NCBI RefSeq assembly: GCF_012955605.1
Contig: NZ_CP052135.1
Location: 1,996,711-2,060,710 of the forward strand
Direction of reading: 5' to 3'
Length of the DNA stretch: 64,000 nt
DNA from: Bacillus fonticola
GTDB lineage: Bacteria; Bacillota; Bacilli; Bacillales; JC228
The first letter of the stretch is position 1, and the number at the start of each line of letters is the position of its first letter. Position numbers and translations under genes: made by a program. Of the stretch, positions 43,035 through 52,108 are shown piece by piece. The notes under the pieces are model-generated. The model saw only the letters and a list, made by a program, of their open reading frames with translations, ran no database searches and was not told the origin of the DNA.

Positions 43035-43184
43035 TTATTTTGTTTCGCGGTGTACCGTAGAGCGCTTTTCACGTGGGCAATATTTTTTAAGCTCAACACG
43101 CTCTGTGTTGTTACGTTTGTTTTTTGTAGAAATATAGTTACGATCTCCGCATTCCGTACATGCTAGCGTAATGTTCACACGCAT
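43035..43184 (-). CDS. rpmG: Ribosomal protein bL33
   Basis: 49 aa: [26 protein letters not shown] through [16 protein letters not shown]. Only one CxxC (CTEC) is present and the second pair is reduced to CPRE. Thus it is the C-minus-like or partial zinc form, similar to B. subtilis RpmGA. AAGTTTGGAGGG precedes the start. Too short to be obvious without translation of the minus strand. An extended -10 (TGCTATTAT) lies upstream near 43230. Confidence 0.94.
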   Translation of the reverse strand: MRVNITLACTECGDRNYISTKNKRNNTERVELKKYCPREKRSTVHRETK

Positions 43185-43546
43185 TTCTTTTCCCTCCAAA
43201 CTTGTTACATGGCACTTACGACCTTTTCAATAATAGCACTATTTTTGTACGAATACCAGTCCCCTTTTTAGCTCAGACGACCAGAAATTATTCATGAGCT
43301 GAGCACACTCAACCATGCATGGAAACTGGTCACAAAGTAGTCTAGTTGTGATCAAGGCAGTACGAGCGGAGCCCTAAATAATTTAGGGATTAAGTATCCG
43401 AAGTTGTTCTCTCATAGGATAATTAACATGATATTAGGCTTCTGCGTAGCTCTGCCCCTTTTCCACAGAAAAGAAGCCCCCTTTCTCATACATTGGAAGT
43501 AGCTAACAATATCCGTCAAGAAAGATAATTTCCCTTTTTTTGTCAA
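43185..43546. other. Intergenic region without recognisable features
   Basis: It holds the rpmG leader and a probable extended -10 promoter near 43230 on the minus strand. The rest (43270-43540) has no open frame with a ribosome site and no clear hairpin terminator; I see nothing else in it. Confidence 0.5.
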
Positions 43547-44083
43547 CTACTTCGTCACTAACGGCTGGTGAAGTGTTTGATTCGTTTGCGTTACCGTATA
43601 GGTAGCACAAGTCGTTTCATTTGGATGAATCGTACCTTCTAACGTAAATATACTTCCTACATGCCCATGTGCAAACGGCTGATACATGAGTTGGGGTACC
43701 TCATCTTCAAAACGGTTTTGCAATGGGCTTTTTTCTAGAGGAAACACCGCGCATTGATGGTATGTATGATGAAGCCACTGTCCCTTCACCAACGTAACAT
43801 GTGTAGGCGTTGCGTGAACAATTCCTTGATCCGTAGGGGATATAAATGCTCTCTGTTGCATTTCTATAAGTGGGCTGGTTTCAATGTATAACCGCACCTT
43901 AATAGGGTGATCTCTCTGATTCGTCATTTCGATTCGCCCTGCCCTGCCGTGTGCCCACGTGTATGAAAAAGAAGCGCAATCAAAGTCTACATGAGAGCTT
44001 GTTTTTTGTTTTAGAAGAGCATCTAGCTTTCCATCTAACCATAAGTATGGTTGAACATGATAATAGTAATGATTTTCACTCAT
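43547..44083 (-). CDS. Uncharacterised protein coupled to a GT4 glycosyltransferase
   Basis: 178 aa, no membrane segment or signal. The sequence is beta-rich, with many His, Tyr and Trp (SENHYYYHVQPYLWLDGK, GQWLHHTYHQCAVFP). No family recognised. Its ATG overlaps the stop of the glycosyltransferase gene (ATGA), so the two are made together. It may be a carbohydrate-binding or scaffold partner; this is inference from context only. Confidence 0.72.
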   Translation of the reverse strand: MSENHYYYHVQPYLWLDGKLDALLKQKTSSHVDFDCASFSYTWAHGRAGRIEMTNQRDHPIKVRLYIETSPLIEMQQRAFISPTDQGIVHATPTHVTLVKGQWLHHTYHQCAVFPLEKSPLQNRFEDEVPQLMYQPFAHGHVGSIFTLEGTIHPNETTCATYTVTQTNQTLHQPLVTK

Positions 44084-45348
44084 GACAGTACACCTTCTGT
44101 TTTTATTGTTTTTCGTTTATCACCGACTTTGTGAGCACATTCCTGTACAGAAACTATATGTGAGGACGTTTCCTCAGCAGTGATACGCTCATAAAGCACT
44201 TCTTCGTATAGCATTTCCGTTTGCTTTGCAATGCGATTCCACTGGTACAAAGTCTGTGCTATGCGTTGTCCTTCTTGTGCAATATGTCGAGTGGCGTCTT
44301 GATTGCGAAACACTTCTCGAATGGTAGTGGCCCAAACATCGGCCTCGTTTCCTTCTACATGCCAACCGCTCTTCTTGTGTTGCACGATAGCTTTTAGTCC
44401 TCCAGTTTTAGAGACTATCGTAGGACATCCTTGCACCATAGACTCCAACGCTACGATCCCAAACGGTTCGTATGTACTTGGGAATGCACAACAAAATGCT
44501 ACTTCCATCCAAAGAGTTCTCAAGTAATCATCAACTTGCCCAATAAAATGAACACAATGATGAAGCTTTCTTTTCGCAACCTCATCACGATAGGCTTGCA
44601 GACAAGGACCCGTGCCAGCGATTATGAATTGAATTCCTTCATTTTTTAAAAGTTCTGCGGCTTCTATTAATGTGAGAAATCCCTTCTCTGGAACCATCCT
44701 ACCCATAGAAAATACAATATTCGCTCCGGTAGAGATCCCGACGTCACTCAAAAAGGAAAGTGATGTAGGAACAGGCCATTCAGTTGCACGGACTCCATTT
44801 GGGAGGACGGTGGGCTTACGAGGCGTTTCGAAGTGTAGGTTCACCTCGTCTTTCATGAATTCACTGCACACGATAACGGCTTCGCTATTACGTATTAGCG
44901 ACACTTCTTTTTCATGAATAGCTCGTTGCAATTCTGTACTAATTTCCCCCTGTCTCCCCAGCTCTAACGAATGAATGGTCGTCACTAAAGGGACATCATA
45001 CGTTTTTTGTAATACACTGCATACCGCTTCCGTTAGCCAATCGTGTGCATGCAATAGATCAAAGTGAACTGTTTCGTATATCTCTTGAAATGCTTGCATC
45101 ATTGCCACATTGAGAGAACAAACCCAGTCATAAAAGGAAGCCTTAGAAACTAATGGTTTTACTCGATGTACAATTACACCACTTGCCATTACTTCTATCT
45201 CGTTCAATTCCCCGACAGTAAATACATGGACACGAACACCTTCGTTAGCAAGTGATTCGGATAATTCAGCAACGTGGCGTGCCAAACCACCAACGATATG
45301 CGGGGGATACTCCCAACTAAAAAAGGCTACTGTAAGAGGCATTTTCAT
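44080..45348 (-). CDS. GT4-family glycosyltransferase (YqgM-like)
   Basis: 422 aa with the GT-B layout. The N-terminal acceptor domain has FSWEYPPHIVGGLARHVAEL and HAHDWL, and the C-terminal donor domain has FSMGRMVPEKGFLTLIEAAELL and YEPFGIVALESMVQG (the E-x7-E motif). It resembles glycogen/1,4-glucan synthase-like GT4 enzymes. It is in a block with a DUF4912 protein upstream and a coupled unknown protein downstream, at the position of yqgM in B. subtilis. Donor and product are unknown. Confidence 0.88.
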   Translation of the reverse strand: MKMPLTVAFFSWEYPPHIVGGLARHVAELSESLANEGVRVHVFTVGELNEIEVMASGVIVHRVKPLVSKASFYDWVCSLNVAMMQAFQEIYETVHFDLLHAHDWLTEAVCSVLQKTYDVPLVTTIHSLELGRQGEISTELQRAIHEKEVSLIRNSEAVIVCSEFMKDEVNLHFETPRKPTVLPNGVRATEWPVPTSLSFLSDVGISTGANIVFSMGRMVPEKGFLTLIEAAELLKNEGIQFIIAGTGPCLQAYRDEVAKRKLHHCVHFIGQVDDYLRTLWMEVAFCCAFPSTYEPFGIVALESMVQGCPTIVSKTGGLKAIVQHKKSGWHVEGNEADVWATTIREVFRNQDATRHIAQEGQRIAQTLYQWNRIAKQTEMLYEEVLYERITAEETSSHIVSVQECAHKVGDKRKTIKTEGVLS

Positions 45349-45433
45349 AGATGTACTTCCTCCAAATTCTAGTTTTGTTTCTCATCCGAGTAGGGAAATT
45401 ATGGGTACAAAAGCTATCTATTCGCCACTAAAA

Positions 45434-46006
45434 TTATTCATAGAATGTATACGTGCTTACTTGCTCTTGCCACACTTCCGAAACGTCGTTGGTCGTATCT
45501 TCATTTGAGTTGTGACATTGTAAAATCGGAACAAAAAGATTATCAAATAATAGTCCCCAAGCTAAAGTGTACGATTTCCCTTCGTGCACACCTACAAACG
45601 TCCACTCCTTATCTTGCTTATGAATTGGTACACACCTTTTCCGTTCAATCTCTCCCTCTTGCCAATAAAGACAGATGGCACAAGTAGACGGGTTTCTTCT
45701 ATAATACCTAGTACATACCATCATGCTTTCTTCGTCTACCGACCATTGGGCAAAAAGTCGATTGCCTTTCTGCGTCACTTGAATCGAATGAGGAAAAGAG
45801 GATTCAGTAGCGTCAGTTGATAAGTCTTCCTGTACAAAAGCAGCAGCTGTTTCTTGTTCTGCAGAGCAAACGGCTACTCTTTTCGCTTGTTGTTCTTGAT
45901 ACTTACTCCATTGGTAATGCACTTTTCCTAACGTAGAATGTAAATCATTAGCGATTCTTCTAAAGGAATAGCCTTGGTTACGCAACTTTACGATTTGTTC
46001 AATCAC
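45434..46006 (-). CDS. DUF4912-type protein with N-terminal helix-turn-helix
   Basis: 190 aa with a GTG start at 46006 (AAGGGAGGAG site). Residues 1-38 (KLRNQGYSFRRIANDLHSTLGKVHYQW) look like a resolvase-type helix-turn-helix. After a Glu/Ser linker, residues 85-170 (VCTRYYRRNPSTCAICLYW, AWGLLFDNLFVPILQ) match DUF4912, a domain often next to GT4 or alpha-glucan enzymes in other bacteria. It has five or more Cys. It may regulate or assist the adjacent glycosyltransferase. Confidence 0.72.
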   Translation of the reverse strand: MIEQIVKLRNQGYSFRRIANDLHSTLGKVHYQWSKYQEQQAKRVAVCSAEQETAAAFVQEDLSTDATESSFPHSIQVTQKGNRLFAQWSVDEESMMVCTRYYRRNPSTCAICLYWQEGEIERKRCVPIHKQDKEWTFVGVHEGKSYTLAWGLLFDNLFVPILQCHNSNEDTTNDVSEVWQEQVSTYTFYE

Positions 46007-46316
46007 GAATACTCCTCCCTTATTGTGTCTAGCCCATTCAAGTCTCTTTAAATGAATGTAAAGTATATGTCCGTTAGCTCTAGTAATTTGTCTATCACTA
46101 TCGTAGCACCGAGTTAATTGTCAGACAATAACCACAAATTGTCGACTTTTGCCGGCAGTTGATACGTTAGCGTTTACGACGAGAAAGTTTTTTCAGCAGA
46201 CTTCAATAACGACAAAACTTGACAAGAAGGCACAAAATTACAAAGCTGAAAATGACGTGTTTTTACAAACTTCGCAAAGCAAGTCTAGGAAACTCCCAAC
46301 GCGTATGGTATAAATA

Positions 46317-46373
46317 GAAAAGTGGAAACGGGTTAACCCACCTGCTAGCGCTGGACAGAGAAAAGTGGAAACC
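46317..46373. repeat. Short direct repeat pair upstream of the 46436 operon
   Basis: AGAAAAGTGGAAAC occurs at 46317-46330 and 46360-46373. The segment between them (GCTAGCGCTGGACAGAG) resembles the complement of the 124-bp repeat at 36492. The rest of the gap 46007-46435 has a TTGACA near 46220 but no complete promoter that I trust. Confidence 0.5.
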
Positions 46374-46435
46374 GATCATTTAAAGATCATTAAGCAGACG
46401 CTAGTATGGGAAGTACAAAACGAGGTGCTAAATGC

Positions 46436-46804
46436 ATGGAATGGATTGGGTACGGTTTAATAGGGATAGGTGTACTATTATTTTTTGTAAGTTTTCTTGT
46501 GCCGAACAAATTGAAGTCCATGGAAGTGGAAATCGAACAGCTTTCTTTACAAATGATGCAAGAACAATATTCTTTAAAGAAACGAATAAAGATCCTAGAA
46601 GAAGAGATACTCATCGGATCAACTCGGTCTCCTTCTAGTAACCCCTCAATAAAAACGACATCGGACAAGCCCGTGCACCACATCATTCGCAATCAAGTAT
46701 GGACCTTACACGAAAAAGGGTATTCTCTCAAAGAGATTGCCGGGAGATCTGCCTTATCGAAAGAGGATGTGCAAACTATTTTAAACGAGGCAAGAACACA
46801 ATGA
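46436..46804 (+). CDS. Membrane-anchored coiled-coil protein with C-terminal HTH
   Basis: 122 aa from the ATG at 46436 (CGAGGTG site); an earlier in-frame ATG at 46406 is less likely. One membrane helix (YGLIGIGVLLFFVSFLV), a coiled coil (MEVEIEQLSLQMMQEQYSLKKRIKILEEEI), a Ser/Pro linker, then an HTH-like end (VWTLHEKGYSLKEIAGRSALSKEDVQTIL). The layout recalls DUF6115-type proteins found near competence or motility genes. The stop overlaps the next start. Confidence 0.72.
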   Translation: MEWIGYGLIGIGVLLFFVSFLVPNKLKSMEVEIEQLSLQMMQEQYSLKKRIKILEEEILIGSTRSPSSNPSIKTTSDKPVHHIIRNQVWTLHEKGYSLKEIAGRSALSKEDVQTILNEARTQ

Positions 46805-47283
46805 ATCGTGGACGCATGCAAGGTTTCGCTATCGGATTGTGTTGTGCTGGCAGTCTACTAGTTGGATGGTCGTATTTAAACTCTCAAACGTCTAACAACG
46901 AAGCAGAAAAGTTTGAAACGTTCACTCAATTGCAAGAAGAGAACGCACAATTTCAAGAGAAGATACGGCAGTTAGAGCAAGAGGTGGCTTCCTACGAGAA
47001 AAACACATCAGAAACAGAAGAAAGCACTCCATCCGAAACTACAAAAATAGAGGAATCTGAAAACAATCCCCCAAGCACAATCACTATCTTACCTGTAGTC
47101 CAAGGGATGAGTTCACAAGATGTATACAGTTCGCTGGTGGAACTTGGTATTTTAGAAGATCCCTCTGCACTGGAAGACTTCATGGAATCGAAAGGCTGGG
47201 CGACAAACATTCAAATTGGGCGGTATGAGGTACATTCCGAGATGAGTGTAGAAGATTTAGCATTGTTACTGACAGGTAATTAA
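46801..47283 (+). CDS. Membrane-anchored protein with MltG/YceG-like C-terminus
   Basis: 160 aa from the ATG at 46801, overlapping the previous stop (ATGA). One helix (FAIGLCCAGSLLVGWSYL), a coiled coil (EKFETFTQLQEENAQFQEKIRQLEQEV), a Ser/Glu/Thr-rich spacer, and a 65-residue domain (VVQGMSSQDVYSSLVELGILEDPSALEDFME...GRYEVHSEMSVEDLALLLTG). The last domain resembles the small accessory domain of MltG endolytic transglycosylase without the catalytic part. It is co-translated with the HTH protein; function unknown. Confidence 0.72.
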   Translation: MNRGRMQGFAIGLCCAGSLLVGWSYLNSQTSNNEAEKFETFTQLQEENAQFQEKIRQLEQEVASYEKNTSETEESTPSETTKIEESENNPPSTITILPVVQGMSSQDVYSSLVELGILEDPSALEDFMESKGWATNIQIGRYEVHSEMSVEDLALLLTGN

Positions 47284-47319
47284 AAAAGGATGGCCCTTAA
47301 TGAGGGGACATCCTTTTTG
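47282..47319 (+). terminator. Terminator between the 46436 operon and phoU
   Basis: AAAAAAGGATGGCCC and GGGGACATCCTTTTT form a stem with one bulge, followed by a U run; the genes are convergent and both strands could use it. Confidence 0.82.
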
Positions 47320-47350
47320 TGTGTTCACTAACAACACTAGCAACCACAAT

Positions 47351-48010
47351 CTAATCATTTAAATCGTAACGGTTTCCGGTAACTAAGTAGATCACGTTCT
47401 CAGAGATGTTTGTTACATGATCCGCAACACGTTCGATGTAGCGGCAAACAAATGCCAACTGTGTAATTTGGTTCATATGCTCTGGATGTTTCGGGATGTA
47501 GCCGATCAATTCCTGTACAAGTTTACCGTACATCTCATCAACTGCATCATCGCGCTTGGCTACTACTCGTGCTAACTTCACATCTTCATTTTGAAAAGAA
47601 CGAACGCCGTCGTCTACCATGGCGAGTGCCATATTCATCATATTTGGAATATCTACGATCGGTTTTATGTGCTTTTCTTGCCCGATGTGAAGAGTAGATT
47701 TAGCGATATTTACTGCCTGGTCTCCGATGCGCTCCACGTCAGAAGAAACCTTAATGGCCACCATGATTTTTCGCAAGTCCGAGGCTACCGGCGCTTGCTT
47801 TGCAATGAGAATAATCGCACGGTCGTTAATGGAGTGCTCCAATTCATCAATCGCTTCGTCACCTGCAATCACTTCGTTTGCGAGCTCTTCGTTTTGGCTT
47901 TTTAATGCCTCCATCGCCTGTTGCACTGCTGTTTGTGAACGTCTTGACATTTCCAACACATCTTGTTTCAACTGTTGCAAATGTTCATCAAAGTCTTTAC
48001 GCAGACTCAT
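47351..48010 (-). CDS. phoU: Phosphate transport regulatory protein PhoU
   Basis: 219 aa from the ATG at 48010 (MSLRKDFDEHL; GGAGGAG upstream). Two three-helix PhoU domains with the metal-binding motif EHSINDRAI and the repeated ERIGDQAVNIA / ERVADHVTNISE. It restrains Pst uptake and signalling when phosphate is ample. The last gene of the pst operon. Confidence 0.95.
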   Translation of the reverse strand: MSLRKDFDEHLQQLKQDVLEMSRRSQTAVQQAMEALKSQNEELANEVIAGDEAIDELEHSINDRAIILIAKQAPVASDLRKIMVAIKVSSDVERIGDQAVNIAKSTLHIGQEKHIKPIVDIPNMMNMALAMVDDGVRSFQNEDVKLARVVAKRDDAVDEMYGKLVQELIGYIPKHPEHMNQITQLAFVCRYIERVADHVTNISENVIYLVTGNRYDLND

Positions 48011-48033
48011 TTTCTCCTCCCACCCTTTCCTCA

Positions 48034-48786
48034 TTATCCGAAACGACCGGAAATGTAATCCTCTGTTCTTTGATGCTCTGGTTGTGAAAAGATCTTCTCT
48101 GTATCGTTTATCTCAATAAGGTCTCCTAGTAGAAAAAAGGCCGTTTGATCAGAAATACGGGACGCCTGTTGCATGTTATGAGTAACAATTACAATCGTAT
48201 ATTGCTTTTTCAACTCAGTGATTAACTCTTCAATTTTAGCCGTTGAAATCGGGTCAAGCGCTGATGTTGGTTCATCCATAAGTACAACTTCTGGATTTAT
48301 AGCGATCGTCCTTGCGATACAAAGTCGTTGCTGTTGCCCACCGGAAAGTCCCATCGAGTTTTTAGTAAGCCGATCTTTTACTTCCTCCCATAGTCCGACA
48401 GCTTTTAGACTCGTTTCGACCACTTCATCGAGCCTTTTCTTTTTACGAACGCCCTTCAGCTTCAAGCCCGCAACGACATTGTCGTAAATAGACATAGTTG
48501 GAAACGGGTTTGGCTTTTGAAATACCATCCCAAAACGTTGGCGGATTTCAACTGGATCAATATTGCGGTTATAGATGTTACTTCCTTCAAAATTAATTTC
48601 CCCAGAAATTTTCGTCCCTGGGATGACTTCGTGCATGCGATTTATACAGCGAAGGAATGTGGACTTCCCGCAACCAGATGGACCGATGAACGCGGTCACT
48701 TTATGCTTTGGAACGTTCATATTAATATGTTTGATCGCATGAAAATCATCATACCATGCGTTAAAATCATTTACTTGTAAAGACAT
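48034..48786 (-). CDS. pstB: Phosphate ABC transporter ATP-binding protein PstB
   Basis: 250 aa from the ATG at 48786 ([20 protein letters not shown] site). Walker [10 protein letters not shown], the signature LSGGQQQR and Walker [13 protein letters not shown] are complete, with the H-loop His in VIVTHNMQQ. It drives high-affinity phosphate import through PstC-PstA. B. subtilis has two pstB genes; only one is seen here. Confidence 0.97.
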   Translation of the reverse strand: MSLQVNDFNAWYDDFHAIKHINMNVPKHKVTAFIGPSGCGKSTFLRCINRMHEVIPGTKISGEINFEGSNIYNRNIDPVEIRQRFGMVFQKPNPFPTMSIYDNVVAGLKLKGVRKKKRLDEVVETSLKAVGLWEEVKDRLTKNSMGLSGGQQQRLCIARTIAINPEVVLMDEPTSALDPISTAKIEELITELKKQYTIVIVTHNMQQASRISDQTAFFLLGDLIEINDTEKIFSQPEHQRTEDYISGRFG

Positions 48787-48808
48787 CCTTTCTTCCCCCT
48801 CATCCAAG

Positions 48809-49651
48809 TTAGCCGTTACGTCTGAAAGTTACGAGCCGAGCCATAATATTTAGCAAAAAGACAAGCATAATGAGTACGAGCGCACCTGCCCAAGCTTGAG
48901 CATTCCAATCATCATATGGTGCGATCGAATAGTTGTAAATTTGTACAGGTAGGGTTGCAATAGGCTCATCGATAATATCTTCTGCAAAATAACGGCTCGA
49001 AAAGGCTGTAAATAATAGTGGTGCCGTTTCCCCTGATACACGTGCAACGGCAAGCATAATTCCAGTAGTTATCCCTTTTAGTGCTGAAGGTAACACGACG
49101 AGTAAAATAACCCGCCACCTCGGCAACCCTAAAGCGAGACCAGCCTCACGAATATGACTAGGAACCAACTTCAGCATTTCCTCCGTCGTTCTTGTTACAT
49201 TTGGAATCATGATGATAGCTAGGGCAATCCCACCAGCAAGAGCAGAGAAGCCTACTCCAAGTGAGACAACGACCACTCCGTAAGTAAAAATTCCGACGAC
49301 AATTGACGGAGCACCTAGAAGAATATCTGTCGCAAAGCTTACGACCCGTCCTAATCGATTTCGTCCATACTCTGAAAGGAAAATTCCAGACATCACTCCG
49401 ACTGGAATTCCAATGGCGGAAGAAATAGCGACGACAATGAGCGTGCCAACAATAGCATTCGCCATGCCGCCCCCTGGCTCACCGACTGGGGTTGGTAGAT
49501 TCGTAAGGAAATCCATATTTAGTGCTGGAAGACCTTGTGTGAGAACATACCATGTAATACTAAACAAAGGAATGATAGCAATCACAGTAGCCAGCACACA
49601 GAGCGACAACATGAATATGTTGATCGATTTACGATAAGCAAGAGGTTTCAT
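48809..49651 (-). CDS. pstA: Phosphate ABC transporter permease PstA
   Basis: 280 aa after GGAGGTGAAG. Six membrane helices. The EAA loop is around [26 protein letters not shown] and contacts PstB. Starts 1 bp after pstC, so the two are coupled. Forms the permease pair with PstC. Confidence 0.96.
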   Translation of the reverse strand: MKPLAYRKSINIFMLSLCVLATVIAIIPLFSITWYVLTQGLPALNMDFLTNLPTPVGEPGGGMANAIVGTLIVVAISSAIGIPVGVMSGIFLSEYGRNRLGRVVSFATDILLGAPSIVVGIFTYGVVVVSLGVGFSALAGGIALAIIMIPNVTRTTEEMLKLVPSHIREAGLALGLPRWRVILLVVLPSALKGITTGIMLAVARVSGETAPLLFTAFSSRYFAEDIIDEPIATLPVQIYNYSIAPYDDWNAQAWAGALVLIMLVFLLNIMARLVTFRRNG

Positions 49652-49652
49652 G

Positions 49653-50585
49653 TTACTTCACCTCCTGAGTGCCACGCGAGATTGACCAAACGAGAACTCT
49701 TGCTAGTAAATTCACTAAGAAGGTCACGACGAATAAAACAAGTCCAATTTCGAATAATGCCGATCGAAGTAATCCTGTGGAAGCTTCACCAAATTCGTTT
49801 GCAATTACACTGGCCATTGTAGCGGCCGGTTGGAAAATTGATTCGGGTACACTATTATTATTCCCGATAACTAGAGCTACCGCCATCGTCTCTCCAATGG
49901 CACGACCCAACCCGATAATCATGGCACCTAGTATTCCTGAGCGTGCATAGGTTAAAACGGCAATTCGAATCATTTCCCATTTAGTGGCCCCAATCCCGTA
50001 AGCACCCTCACGTTGCGTGTATGGTACGGTATGGAGTACATCACGGGAAATAGAAGCAATTGTCGGTAGTATCATGATCGCAAGAACGATCCCAGCTGTA
50101 ATGAGACCTACCCCATAAAACGGTCCAGCGAACAACGGTATGGTTTCACCAAGCGTTTCTGTTATCGGTGGCGCAACGTATTTTATCAGAAAAGGTCCAA
50201 GTACAAATATCCCCCACATACCATATATGATTGAGGGGATAGCAGCCAAAAGCTCCACTAAAAAACCAACTGGCTTACTGATCCAATCTGGCGCCATTTC
50301 AACTAAGTAAATAGCGATACCCACTGCAAGCGGTGTCGCAATAAAAAGCGCGATAATGGAAGATAAAATGGTCCCCATAATAAAAGGAAGAGCCCCAAAA
50401 ATATCTTCTCCTGCACTCCAAACTTGTCCAGTTAAGAATTCAAATCCAAATTTTTGAAATGACGCTGTAGAACTATTGAATAGTTCGGATATAATGAGAG
50501 CGATTAATGCAATTAAAATAAATCCAAAGAAAAAAGCAATCCCCTTAAATAACCGGTCTCCAATATTAGTGGAACGTTTAAACAT
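49653..50585 (-). CDS. pstC: Phosphate ABC transporter permease PstC
   Basis: 310 aa from the ATG at 50585 (MFKRSTNIGDR; GGGGG site). Six membrane helices and the EAA loop (QREGAYGIGATKWEMIRIAVLTYARSG). Lies downstream of pstS with an mRNA hairpin between them, which may lower its expression relative to the binding protein. Confidence 0.96.
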   Translation of the reverse strand: MFKRSTNIGDRLFKGIAFFFGFILIALIALIISELFNSSTASFQKFGFEFLTGQVWSAGEDIFGALPFIMGTILSSIIALFIATPLAVGIAIYLVEMAPDWISKPVGFLVELLAAIPSIIYGMWGIFVLGPFLIKYVAPPITETLGETIPLFAGPFYGVGLITAGIVLAIMILPTIASISRDVLHTVPYTQREGAYGIGATKWEMIRIAVLTYARSGILGAMIIGLGRAIGETMAVALVIGNNNSVPESIFQPAATMASVIANEFGEASTGLLRSALFEIGLVLFVVTFLVNLLARVLVWSISRGTQEVK

Positions 50586-50618
50586 AAATGAACCCCCTTC
50601 ACCCAAGGTAACTCTCAA

Positions 50619-50652
50619 CACATAAAACCCTTCTATAAAAGGGTTTTATGTG
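50619..50652 (-). other. Intercistronic hairpin between pstS and pstC
   Basis: CACATAAAACCCTT and AAGGGTTTTATGTG form a perfect 14-bp stem with a 6-base loop but no U run. It is more likely an mRNA-processing or stabilising structure for the pstS message than a full terminator. Confidence 0.8.
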
Positions 50653-50671
50653 ATTCGCTAATCTTCTCTTT

Positions 50672-51778
50672 TTATTCAGCAGTGTTAATTTTATCAATCT
50701 GTGTTTGGTTCAATTCTTGCATCTCTTTTGGTAACGGAGCGTAAGTCAAGTCAGGCGCATATTGCTGTCCTTCACTGTTTGCCCAGGTTAAGAGTTCCTT
50801 AATTTTTTCTGCTTTAGCTACTCCAACAGCTGCACCAAGTTCTTGAGGCACAAGAGCCCAAGTTGTCCCAGCGATAGGATACGTACCTTCACCAGGCATA
50901 TCAACCATAGAGAAGATCAAGTCTTCTGGAAGTGTTGGAACGGCACCAGCTGCAGCCGCGCTTGCAGATTCAAGAGATGGCGCAATGAACTCTCCTTCTT
51001 GGTTTTGAATGTTAGCTACAGACATGTCATTTTGAAGCGCATAGCTTACTTCAACATATCCGATAGATCCAGGAATTTGACCTACTTGACCTGAAACTCC
51101 TTCAGAACCTTTTGCACCAATTCCTACAGGCCAATCGAGAGATTTACCAGTACCAACTGCGTCTGCCCAACCTTGATCTACAGCAGTCAAGTATTCAGAG
51201 AAGATAAATGTCGTGCCAGAACCGTCTGAACGGTGAACGACTGCGATTGCTTGATCTGAGAGTTCTACACCTTCGTTAATTTCAGCAATTGCAGGGTCAT
51301 TCCAGTTGGTAATTTCACCAAGGAATATGTCAGCTAATACTTCTGGAGAAAGGTTTAAGTTTCCCTCAAGTCCTTCAATGTTTAATGCGATAGCAACTGG
51401 TGCGATTGCCATCGGAATATGAAGCACTTCTTCACCCATTTTATCAAGCTCTTCACTGTTCATTGGAGCATCCGATGCGGCAAAATCAACTGTACCTTCA
51501 ATTAATTGACTAATTCCCGTTCCAGAACCAGTGGATTGATAGTTGACGCGAACCCCTTCATTAGCTGTGTTGTATTCGTCAAACATTTTAGTGAAAAGTG
51601 GAGCGATGAAAGATGAACCAGAAGCGTTAACGTCAATGCGCTCTCCTGACTCAGTATCAGAACCCTCACCAGTAGCGCCTTCTTCAGTAGGTCCAGATGC
51701 GCCTCCTCCACATGCTGTGATAATGAGCATGAGTGTCGCGAGCAGTGCTATTAAGCTTAATAACTTGAGGTTTCTCAT
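50672..51778 (-). CDS. pstS: Phosphate-binding lipoprotein PstS
   Basis: 368 aa. Signal peptide with lipobox IITACGGG (Cys at about residue 23), a short Gly/Glu linker, then the periplasmic-type phosphate-binding fold. Phosphate-loop motifs are ASGSSFIAPLF, STGSGTGISQ and HRSDGSGTTFIF. It is captured at the outer membrane face and feeds PstCAB. It is the first and probably most expressed gene of the operon, behind a PhoP box. Confidence 0.97.
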   Translation of the reverse strand: MRNLKLLSLIALLATLMLIITACGGGASGPTEEGATGEGSDTESGERIDVNASGSSFIAPLFTKMFDEYNTANEGVRVNYQSTGSGTGISQLIEGTVDFAASDAPMNSEELDKMGEEVLHIPMAIAPVAIALNIEGLEGNLNLSPEVLADIFLGEITNWNDPAIAEINEGVELSDQAIAVVHRSDGSGTTFIFSEYLTAVDQGWADAVGTGKSLDWPVGIGAKGSEGVSGQVGQIPGSIGYVEVSYALQNDMSVANIQNQEGEFIAPSLESASAAAAGAVPTLPEDLIFSMVDMPGEGTYPIAGTTWALVPQELGAAVGVAKAEKIKELLTWANSEGQQYAPDLTYAPLPKEMQELNQTQIDKINTAE

Positions 51779-51840
51779 TCCTTAACTCCCCCTAAAACTT
51801 TCGTTGTTTTTGTCCTACAGCTATAACAATACGCCCCAAT

Positions 51841-51879
51841 AATTAAATCCATATGAATCGGATGTTAAGGTTTTGTAAA
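51841..51879 (-). promoter_or_regulatory. PhoP box of the pst operon
   Basis: Minus strand carries four TT-type hexamers, TTTACA, TTAACA, TTCATA, TTAATT (51879 down to 51841), each spaced by five bases (11-bp period). This is the direct-repeat pattern bound by phosphorylated PhoP in Bacillus. A TATT/TATAGC-type -10 lies downstream near 51815-51825. It implies induction at phosphate starvation. Confidence 0.82.
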
Positions 51880-52001
51880 TCCACTCGCTTTTTGTCGAAC
51901 CCACGTATGGATAGAACGAAATTGGTAAGAATACCTCTTTTAGTTGCAAATCAGCGAGATCTTACACTGATCAACCATGCATAAGTTTCAGCCTCAACTA
52001 T

Positions 52002-52044
52002 AAAAACCGATGGGCTTATTTGTATTTTTGCCCATCGGTTTTCT
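52002..52044 (-). terminator. Terminator of pbpA
   Basis: AAAACCGATGGGC and GCCCATCGGTTTT pair perfectly around a T-rich loop, with A/T runs at both ends. Confidence 0.9.
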
Positions 52045-52108
52045 TTGGTTGTATGCTATTCATTTCTTTATTCTGATAACAAGCTTGGTGATTAGAACCA
52101 ATCAAATT

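Noticed and set aside
42878..43060. 60-codon plus-strand frame upstream of rpmG
   Set aside because: It sits in a repeat-like intergenic stretch without ribosome site and overlaps rpmG on the other strand.
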